Shown here: positions 55,703 through 64,000 of the stretch, one piece after another
Layout: each line of letters begins with the position of its first letter
How positions within the stretch are numbered: the first letter of the stretch is position 1
From: Hysterangium stoloniferum
Lineage: Eukaryota > Basidiomycota > Agaricomycetes > Hysterangiales > Hysterangiaceae
Reading direction: 5' to 3'
Length of the DNA: 64,000 nt
Assembly: GCA_015178975.1 (NCBI GenBank)
Contig: WHVD01000184.1
Span: 62,001-126,000 of the forward strand
The notes under the pieces: generated by a model
What the model was told of the DNA's origin: nothing
Seen by the model: only the letters and a program-made list of their open reading frames with translations
Database searches by the model: none
Program-made: the position numbers and the translations under genes

Positions 55703-57034
55703 TCATAACTTTCCCAGCACGCCGCGCAACAACTTCTCCTTTTCTTTTGCAGAATCTTCCTTCAGCATAGCTTTGTATTTCTTGTCTAGGGACGCAACTG
55801 TACGAGCCATATTGTCCTCAAGTTGATCAAGGACGCCAACTTGCAGATCAGCTAACAGCAGGCGACGAGGTGTTAATCTTCCAAGCAAGAGCGATTCAAG
55901 AGTACCTACTGAGTTCTTGGATCTTAGCGTCGAGATTCACCCATAACTGCGCTCGGGCATCATGTGCTTGCTTTAGTTGGACCAGTAATTTTTTTATTTC
56001 AGCCTCAAGTGCATAGTTAGGCATGGATATCGTCAAGAAACAAATGAAACAAGCCGTACTTGGCCGCATGCCAGGTCATCCTTGAGTTCTGCTTGCAAGT
56101 GAGAGGCTTCGACGTGACGTTTATCACAAGCGCTGTTGAAGTAGACTATGCCTTTCCTACAGTAAATAGCGGAATTGTTCGAGCCCCAGACGGTTGTGAT
56201 GATGAGACGTTTAGATCCTACCCTCTACTAGCATCTACACTCTGATCGACTTGGATGTGGGCTTGGCGAATGTCGTCGATAGCAGAAGCAAGTCCGTTGC
56301 AAAGTTCTCGTTGGAGTTCATGAGCTTTCTCCTGGAACGGTACTAGACACAAAGTGAAGTACAACGTAGTGACTGCATTACTTGTAAACCATACTTTTTA
56401 GATATTCGACAAGGGCGATAGCGCGCTCTTCCTCGGTTTCGGGGTTGCTAAAGCGTCGTTAGTAACGTGGATGCAAATCAAGAGCTCTACATATAAACGA
56501 TGCGGAAGACGACGACTTCGCACATTCTGAAGTGTGATGTATATTGTGCATGGACCGCACAACTCACTCTTCGCCATACTGTGCGATCAAAGTTAACCCG
56601 TCGAGCCAGTCATGCTCGTCTTCATCACTGTCGTCTTCATCACTGCTTGTTACGGGATTCGACCTGTTATCTTCATCTTCAACCACGTGTTTTTTGTTCT
56701 TAGCCATCGAATCAAATGTGTTGTCTACATCGTCCTGCCGCTGATGATGTTTGCGAAGCTGCAGGGTGTTTTGAGCTCTAGGAGCGGAGCTAGCAGATAT
56801 CCGAGTAGCCTTGGGTGATTCAAGCAATTTATTTTTCTTTTCTATAAACACAGAAAGTCAGGTCGAACAGGAGTTGACCTTGATTATTAAGTCGAACTGG
56901 TCGTGGAATGCTTAGTTAAAGGTCCTCGTTTTCGAAGGAGTTCCTCGACCATGCTCGACCTAATTTTAGTCTTTCCATTAGAAATTCTGCCTCGAGAAGT
57001 GGATTTGCTGTGTAAAGGCGACTCAGAGGAACGG
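55703..57034 (-). CDS. Hypothetical coiled-coil protein, multi-exon
   Basis: A possible first exon starts at 57034 (MGRSSESPLHSKSTSRGRIS) and includes SMVEELLRKRG. An acceptor TTTATAG precedes EKKNKLLESPKATRISASSA (56851 side), followed by an acidic patch (SSDEDDSDEDEHDWLDGL). Next come SNPETEEERAIALVEYLKSM, FQEKAHELQRELCNGLASAI with DDIRQAHIQV, LKQAHDARAQLWVNLDAKIQ and the C-terminal LTPRRLLLADLQVGVLDQLE with LDKKYKAMLKEDSAKEKEKL. Heptad-like helices dominate. Splice sites are only partly resolved. I do not recognise the family. A structural subunit of a nuclear complex would fit but is a guess. Confidence 0.5.
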
Positions 57035-57222
57035 CCCATGTTGTAGGAGGTAAAGGTAGTTCGCGTCTATCGAGGCGATAGGCGCCCTTCAAATTTACTT
57101 GTGAAAAGGCTCTATCGACAGTAAACGTTCCCTTGAAAGGTCAAGGAGGTAGGTAGTATTGTTTGGATTTGTTCAGTCATGACTACTTATTCTCTGCTTA
57201 CAGAGCAGCCGTTATCAGGAGC

Positions 57223-60200
57223 ATGGCTCCTACAAAAACTTCAACCGTGGCTGCTGTTGCACCAGACGATGCCTCTAGGCCGCGAAAACGTCCAAAACGC
57301 AATAAAAGAAAAACAGCAATTGCTTCCCCAAAAGAAAGATATACAAATAATCTTTTTGTACCGTTTCGTGCATTAGGATTTGTCACCAATCATGTCCCAT
57401 TCGTTCTGCAGACAAGGTCTTATAAAGGAGCTGCTGAAGGTCCGCGAATTCATATCCTTACCTGCCTAGGACGTTCGTGGGCACTTTGGGAAGGCGGTAA
57501 AATGACACTGCTATTCATTGGTATGTGGCGTTTTGTATTAAGAGTAAGACAGCAATGCTGAAACGTACAGGGCCTGACACGGAGGATCCGATATCCTCAT
57601 TAGCCATAGATGGCGATGCTGTGTGGGCAGCCCATGGCATTCATGCATCAAAATATCTTCGGGGCAAGGAGGTTGCTGCGTTTTAGTTACTGAACGAATG
57701 CTTCTCTAATACCTTCCACGTTAATATAGGTAGCTCGCGTCTCCAACCCTTTAGGCACACAATTGTCGTCGCTTGTTATCTTCGGTTCGCAGTTATTATC
57801 TTTAACTGAGGATGGACGACACCTTCTCGTGTGGGATACTCAGAATAATGGTGAGTTACTCCGATCTATCAATGAATCTGTTCTAAATGGCTTTTAGCAT
57901 TGTCTTCGACAATTGCCTTTGATCCTGACTTTACTGCAACGTGTGTCCTTCACCCCGCCACGTATCTTAATAAAATCCTTGTCGGATCCTCTCAAGGGTC
58001 TCTTCAACTGTGGAACATCCGCACGCAGTCATGCATTCATCGCTTCTCGCCCACAGACCTACAATCTCTTCCCTCGTCGTCCCCATCTCCCAGCCCTATT
58101 ACGGCGTTAGTTCAATCGCCTGCTATTGACGTTGTTGGCATTGGTTTTGCATCAGGAGAAATATCTGTTTATGATATCCGGGCAGGTGAACGCTTAATGA
58201 GAATATTCATGGAGGGTGGGGCCGTCCAGTCATTGAGTTTTAGAAGCGGCAGGTGCTTCCTTCGGGGTAAATGCTCATTACTGATGACCCCCTTCAGATG
58301 AGCATGCTGTGTTGGCAAGCGCCTCCTCTACTGGCCACGTCGCTTTGTGGGATCTCAGCCATCAAGGGCGTTTACTTCACATCGTCAGAGGTGCTCACGA
58401 TGGGCCGGTATCCTCCATAGAATGGATACCTGGCCAACCAGTTCTCATTACTTCAGGCGACGACAATAGTGTCAAGGTTGTTGAAGTACTTCTTTACATG
58501 TCATGGCATTACTGATATGATCTGCAACCTTATAGCAATGGCTATTTGACTCACCAACCGCACCCCCACGGTTACTCAAATTCCGAGCGGGACATCATTT
58601 CCCGCCACATGTGATCCGATACTACGGAGAAGATGGGAAGCAACTTTTGACTGCCTCCCGAGATCGAAGTCTGCGGTGCACATCGGTCGTTCGCGACTCA
58701 CGAAGCTTCGAGCTATCTCAAGGTGAGTTTATTTTGGTATTTCACCCTGGGTGAGTTACCGACACGCCCCCTAGGCTCTTTACTAAAAAAAGCTACGTCT
58801 CTATCGACTCCCATTGCCAACCTAAAGTTCCCGCCTGTGACATCTCTTGCATTCTCATCCGCACGATCCAAAGATTGGGAGGACGTATTAACGGCACATA
58901 CGGATGAAGCGTTCGCTCGCACATGGTCTGTTCAGAACAAGAAAGTGGGGCGTTGGACATTCGGTACAGCCGATAAAGGAAAGGCTGGGTCTGTAAAGGT
59001 CAGGGGTTGTGCCAGTTATCCTGTTTATGCCGACTAATATATTGTCTCCTAGGCAGTCTGTGTCAGTGCGTGCGGTAATTTTGGTATTGCAGGATCCTCT
59101 ACAGGGGTCATCCTCATGTGGAACATGCAATCCGGAATACAACGTAAAACTTTCAATATTGGGCCCGCGCCACAGCAAGTGGCGGAACGCGGATTTGGAA
59201 CCAAAAAAAAAGACCGTGCTGTTGTTGGTCTTGCCAGTGATGTTCTTGACCGTGTTGTGGTGGCATGTACAATGGATGGGACTTTGAACGTAAGTTTATT
59301 TTGTATATTATCAGAAATGATTTAGGTTGACCACGCGGTGTAGTTTTTTGACTTCCACAGCCAAAACTTAGAACATGTACTTATTCTTCCGTCTACCGCA
59401 TCGCAAACACTGCTACAAAGGGACAGCAATCTCCTTGCTGTTGTCTGCGACGACCTTGTTGTGCGAATAGTAGATATTGAAACACAGCGGATAGTCCGAG
59501 AATTGACAGGATTCAAGGGCCGTGTCTTAGATATTGTACGTCTTATCGACGCATATGGTTGAAATATTTCTTATGTATTGCTTATATTTTACAAGGCATT
59601 TTCGCCCGATTCTAGATGGCTCATCGTGACGTCGTTAGATTCGATTATTCGAACATACGATGTTCCAACTGGTCGCCTAATTGATGCATTCCGTACAGCT
59701 TCTATTGCCACAAGCATAGCATTTTCTCCCACAGGTGATTTTCTTGCGACATCGCATGTCGACAGTGTTGGGGTATATTTGTGGTATATGCCCATTTACT
59801 AGTATCCCATACGCCGTTTCTCTAAACATAATCTTGAAGGGCCAATCGGGCGCAATACGGTGAAGTGTCGTTCAAAACCATCACCGACGAGGACATGAGC
59901 GATGTCGCGTTGCCAACCATGCAAGGCTTTGGAGAGGATGAAGGTAACATCACAATTAATTTCTCCTTAGGGTTACACCTAATTTATTTTCATCCTGTAG
60001 CACTGGAAGGCTTAACAGGTCTTACACTTAAGGATGAGTCAAGCTTATTTATCACACCCGATCAGCTCGACGGCGAGCTGGTGACATTGACACTATTACC
60101 TCGCTCAAGATGGCAGACCCTATTAAACATCGAAACTATCCAGGTATTCTTCGTTCTATATCCGTCTCGTTATGTTGTTCGCTGAGGCTCGCCTAGCAAC

Positions 60201-60787
60201 GGAACAAACCCAAGGAACCGCCTAAGCCTCCAGAGAAAGCACCATTCTTTCTTCCTACGGTGGCAGGCATCGAGCCTAGATTTGATGTGCAGCAAAGTCA
60301 GCCGAACGGCCCAGAGGCTAAACAGTCAACAAGACTTTTGGATGCTATGGCCCGTGGGCTAGAAAGCGAATTCTATAAAACCTTATCTTCATCGAAATCG
60401 GATGGTGACTGTAGGCAAAGTCAAGTTTTGTTAATCGACCTTGCATTTTGATTATTATGTGTCTCAGATGAAGATTTTTTCACATATGTCAAAAGGCTAT
60501 CACCCGCAGCAATCGATGTAGAAATGCGCTCGTTATTGACCCCAGAGAACCTGGATGTCTTTCTACAAGCCCTAACGCAACGATTACGTTCACATCGGGA
60601 CTTCGAAGCTGTTCAAACCTTCCTCAACGTTTTTCTTCGAATCCACGGGGATGTTCTCGTGGAAAACACGGAACTGCAAAGATCGTTACAGACACTCTTG
60701 AGTGTCCAAAAATCGGAGAGTATGCGGATAGTAGATCAGATTTCAGCAGCGTTGGGAACGTTGAGTTTTGTACGGGATACTTTATAG
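57223..60787 (+). CDS. utp21: U3 snoRNP-associated protein UTP21 (WDR36 homologue)
   Basis: An intact gene with about ten short introns (for example 57521-57570). The start at 57223, MAPTKTSTVAAVAPDDASRP, is followed by a basic stretch KRPKRNKRKT and NNLFVPFRALGFVTNHVPFV, typical for the family. Two WD40 propellers follow: TYLNKILVGSSQGSLQLWNI, VLASASSTGHVALWDLSHQG with GAHDGPVSSIEWIPGQPVLI, LLTASRDRSLR, FGIAGSSTGVILMWNMQSG, VVACTMDGTLN, and AFSPDSRWLIVTSLDSIIRT with FSPTGDFLATSHVDSVGVYL. The C-terminal Utp21 domain contains SLFITPDQLDGELVTLTLLP, SRWQTLLNIETIQ, KPPEKAPFFLPTV and FLNVFLRIHGDVL. UTP21 is a UTP-B subunit of the small-subunit processome in the nucleolus, needed for 18S rRNA processing. 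The 3' flank is a copia LTR within tens of bases of the stop. Confidence 0.92.
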
Positions 60788-61046
60788 TGTATTCGGAAAG
60801 TGGACCACTGTGTTGTTGGGCCCATATGAGAACTGTTCTCCTACCAAATATTTGCAAATACATATTGTGGACCATGCTCAGTGAGGCTGATGCATGATTT
60901 AACCTGTGCACACCTAAACTACCACCAAACCTATCATGTCAGAAGGTGATTCACTGACTGACACATTGATTGCTACAAGTATTTCATTACAAGCTTATTA
61001 AAGCCTTTTAGTTTGTGCATTTATAATAGACCCAACTCATACTATG

Positions 61047-61795
61047 TGTAAAGATCTGTTCCTGGAAACTCCTCAGACTATTCTCCAGATATAATATCAG
61101 TTTCTGAAACATATTCTGGATTAGTGTTAAGATCTGGAATCCACTGGAACCTGACCCTCATCCCTCAAGGACCCCTCAACTCAGTTCCCAATCAGATATT
61201 CTGCCCTCAACTAGATGCCTCACCTTACTGTATGTATGTCCTGGAACCTGTCAGACTCTGCCCCTTCCCAGCTAACCTCTCCAAGTGTCTTTGGTCATTG
61301 CCTGACCCAGACTCCCTGTGTTCCTCTAAATGTTTCCATAATTCATGACTCAACCCTCACCAGATTATATCTGTGTCAACCCTCATCACTTTCTCTAAAT
61401 TAATGTTCCCACTTCCCTGAACCCATTGGACTTGCTCAACTGGAACTCCAGTCAGACTCACTGCATTCTTATAAATGCTTCAGTAATCCATTTCTGGACT
61501 ATAGTGGATATCCCATGGATATTCCTGTTGGAATAATAGCATTGACCACTTAGAACACAGGGGGAGAATGCTGACTTGGCAATGTGCTGCCAAAGTAGTA
61601 TATACAGTATATCTTAGTGAGAAGTTTTTGCCACCTTAGTTGCTCACCTAATGGTCCAACTGAGGCATAAGTAGTGATACCATACTTATCATGATATACA
61701 TACCTATACCAACCTACATGTAGTTATACATTATATGTAGGTAGTTAATCTTAATTGCTCGCCTAATGGTCCCAACTAAGGCTTATACATTATAG
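61047..61795. mobile_element. Insertion within the copia LTR, type unclear
   Basis: About 750 bp with a TGTGTAAAGATCTG start splits the copia LTR. It has no coding capacity. The segment GCTCxCCTAATGGTCC occurs twice (61643-61660, 61757-61772). The end and target duplication could not be fixed. Confidence 0.45.
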
Positions 61796-62282
61796 TTTTT
61801 ACTCCATTAATTTCTACAGGTTATGGGCCCTGCTGGCCAAATTGATGCTGCATTACTTCCCATGAGTCAAACCCTGCCCTGTTAGGGACTGTCTGTACTC
61901 AGACTACAGTAGATGCCATGTACCCAAGTCAATTACAAAGTTAAGGACCTACTGTCTTTAACTCCCTATATTATATACATGGTTGTGCATCTAGCTAAGA
62001 CCTAAAGCAGTACTAGGTGTCATGCACAGACCTTCTCAGATCTCATGCACAGACCTCGTAATCTAATATCTAAACACTACTAAAGATATCTGTCAATAGC
62101 ACTAACCCAAACCTTGGGATGTCAGATAGGACAACAAATATAGATTTATCTGTCTAGGGTTGGCATTAAGACACACCCTGACATGCCCCTACCAAAGCTA
62201 GACACCAATGGGTCAAACTGGGTCCTATATAAGGTGTGAATTATATCAGTGTTGACCTACCAGAAGCTTATCCCCTACATCA

Positions 62283-62975
62283 ATGGCTGAGTACAGAAAC
62301 CTAACCCATCTAGTGCCAATGCAACAACTGATATCAAAGAGAAGTTCAAAGATGATCTTGAAACATGGGAGATCAGGAATGAATATGCTTGCTCAATAAT
62401 GCTGAGCACATTACCCAAAACATACCAGATTGATGTAATTGGCCTAAAAATGGCAGCAGAAACTTGGAAGATGATCAGCTCAAAGTTTGACAATCAATCT
62501 GAAATGGTCCAGGTGGATATACATACTTTGGCAAATCAACCAAACCCAATGTTCCAAGGATGATGACCCCCACAAGACTATCCAGACACTACAAACCCTG
62601 TGAGAAAAATATGCATCAGCAGGTGGACACCTGGAACCCTCCCAATACACTGCAATGATACTCAGCACCATGCCAGACAAATACCAACCACTGTTTCACA
62701 CACTTATCACCACTACTTGTGTTAACAAACAGTCCCTAAGCCCAAATGACCTTATATCACACATCACCAAAGCCACCAAACATGACTTTACTCAGATGCA
62801 GGTGAAGAAGGATAATGCCACACTAGCAGCCAGAATGGCCAGCAATTGTGGTGGGAATAGCAGCACTGGCAATTGGACCAACCCACAGAGAGAAGGAAAA
62901 TGTGACAATTGTGGTAGAGAGGGCCATTGGCAGGAAGATTGCTGGAGAAAGGGCCACAGCAAAGAGGGTCAATGA
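62283..62975 (+). pseudogene. Copia gag (UBN2-type with CCHC knuckle)
   Basis: The early part reads KFKDDLETWEIRNEYACSIM and LKMAAETWKMISSKFDNQSE with frame changes. The later open part (62655-62975) has MPDKYQPLFHTLITTTCVNK and ends with the knuckle CDNCGREGHWQEDC. This is the layout of copia Gag. It differs from the gag at 33093-33735, so it is a different copia family. Confidence 0.75.
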
Positions 62976-63079
62976 CCAAAAAAGTATGGTGGACACTGTG
63001 GGAAAGGTGTTAATAATAGCAAGTCTTTGCATAAACTGAAATCACAATTGAATCTGCAATGACAAATGTATGTGCATAT

Positions 63080-63901
63080 TGTTAGGATACGTACAGGGTG
63101 GGTTTCCGGAGAAACCCGCGGGATATCCGGTAGGACTTGGCTTCAGCTTATAGGCTGCACCCTCGCTAGATCATTTTGTCCAATTTCAGACAGGTGGTCA
63201 GGAATCCTGGGGAGTCCAGGCGGAGGTCATGGGTCAAGGGGTCGTAGGTTGGAGGTTGGAGGTCATGGGTTGTGAGTCGAGATTTGGTGAGAGAGATAGA
63301 TGTGCTGGAGCCTGTGGGCTCCGACTAGTGTGAGTGGTGTAATTCAAGTAGGAGTTTAGAGCAGAAAATGTATTAGATTACTGGGGGGAATCTAAGCTGA
63401 TTTTCTGACTGGATTGTATGTACAACATCTGCCAGTTTAAATAGACCGTGGATGAATGTCATACCAAATCCAGTAATGATGAAATGAAATGAGCAAAACA
63501 TAAAACGGGAATAGTAAACACCAAATTGGTGTTAGGAATGGGACAGAATGGAGTGGAGTCCGAATAGTGACAAATCATAAACCATAATGGGAAACGGAGT
63601 GGGAGCGGAGTCCCAATCATGACAGGTCATTTGACTAAAATGGGAATGGGGCTCTGTTAGAGAGGTGATGGGTTTTCTGAGCGGGGTCTGGTGACTGACG
63701 TGTGGGATGAGGTCGGAAATAGACAGAGATGGAGTCCGGTGAGTATTCCGGTGACTGAAACACAATGTAACGAAGATGAATGTAGACGAGTCTGATGTAT
63801 GGAGTCCGGTGGGAATTCCGGTAAACTGATAATGGGTGCATATAGGGTGTGGGTGCATATAAGTTAGTGCCCGGAGTCCGGCAGGATTTCCGGTTGTAAC
63901 A
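63080..63901 (-). mobile_element. Solo LTR A6
   Basis: 822 bp from TGTTAGGATACGTACAGG to CCGGTTGTAACA with a perfect CATAT duplication (63075-63079, 63902-63906). It is inserted into the copia relic. It keeps many CpGs and no repeat expansion. Confidence 0.93.
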
Positions 63902-64000
63902 CATATACCATAACGCCATAAGGGGAACTAACTCCTTATTTCTCCTTAATGATGCAATTGGCTAGAAACTTCAAGTATCTAAATTTTTTTTTTTTTTTTT
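63902..64000. other. Copia relic continuation and terminal T run
   Basis: Short sequence after LTR A6, ending in 17 T at the window edge. No feature beyond that. Confidence 0.4.

Larger units (their letters stand above)
60800..63064 (+). mobile_element. Copia relic: LTR, primer site and gag
   Basis: LTR-like sequence (about 60805-61046 and 61796-61818) aligns to the copia LTR at 33891-34162 inverted: ATTGTGGACCATGC, ATTACAAGCTTATTAAA, CAACTCATACTAT. It is split by an unrelated block (61047-61795). It ends TTCTACA, followed by the same primer site GGTTATGGGCCC (61819-61830). Gag follows at about 62280-62975. No pol is in the window, and LTR A6 interrupts the sequence at 63080. Confidence 0.7.

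Noticed and set aside
57163-57222. Upstream in-frame ATG at 57163 for UTP21
   Set aside because: The extension lacks UTP21 similarity. The stretch ends in a TTACAG acceptor-like sequence, and the family start MAPxK plus basic region begins at 57223.
63984-64000. Terminal T run as a poly(A)/LINE tail
   Set aside because: It is at the window edge with no preceding LINE sequence. It may be a homopolymer or assembly boundary and cannot be judged.
1-64000. tRNA or rRNA genes
   Set aside because: I looked for A/B box patterns with cloverleaf-like arms and for conserved rRNA segments by eye and saw none. A tRNAscan run would be needed to exclude tRNAs.

Overview
The window looks like a transposon-rich stretch of an Agaricomycete (mushroom-forming basidiomycete) genome. 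Host genes have many short GT-AG introns. The mobile elements (KDZ, Tnp2, Tc1, Ty3/gypsy with a chromodomain, Ty1/copia, LINE trace) are the kind that fill such genomes. I cannot name the species from sequence alone.

Layout. A host unit is present three times: a multi-pass membrane protein gene, the tail of a WDR53-like WD40 gene, and an AMP-binding (acyl-CoA ligase-like) gene. Copy 1 is at about 1-4257, copy 2 at about 27.1-46.9 kb once its insertions are removed, and copy 3 (without the AMP-binding part) at 47.6-50.7 kb. Because the copies are so alike, each is an empty-site control for insertions in the others. Copy 1 holds an intact Tc1 element (2229-3832, TA duplication). Its AMP-binding gene is fused to a Tnp2 (CACTA-type) transposase relic, which was split by a solo LTR (5266-6799) and by a 13.5 kb composite gypsy element (6843-20387). 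That gypsy element carries nested insertions: its own family's LTRs (A2, A3, A5), and LTR families B, C and D. Region 21.4-27.1 kb is mostly unrecognised, with a LINE RNase H trace and a possible C2H2 zinc-finger gene. Copy 2 carries a solo LTR (28825-29168), a nearly complete copia element (29354-34162) and an 11.6 kb KDZ transposon (34986-46560) with about 500 bp inverted repeats and an 8 bp target duplication.

The right end is a gene island: a WDR53-like gene (minus), a type I glutamine synthetase-like gene (plus), a conserved-looking membrane protein gene (minus), a coiled-coil gene (minus) and the ribosome biogenesis factor UTP21 (plus). A copia relic with Gag follows directly after UTP21, and an LTR solo element ends the window.

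Most notable: the gypsy element carries, on the strand opposite gag-pol, a gene with its own TATA box, two spliceosomal introns and a complete Gal4-type Zn2Cys6 cysteine pattern. A solo LTR of the same family sits at that gene's start codon and contains about 60 copies of a 15 bp repeat. The KDZ element appears to carry intron-containing pieces of two host genes (a glutaminyl cyclase-like M28 enzyme and a GH31 glucosidase tail). Throughout, decay is dominated by C-to-T change at CpG, with arginine CGA becoming stop TGA.
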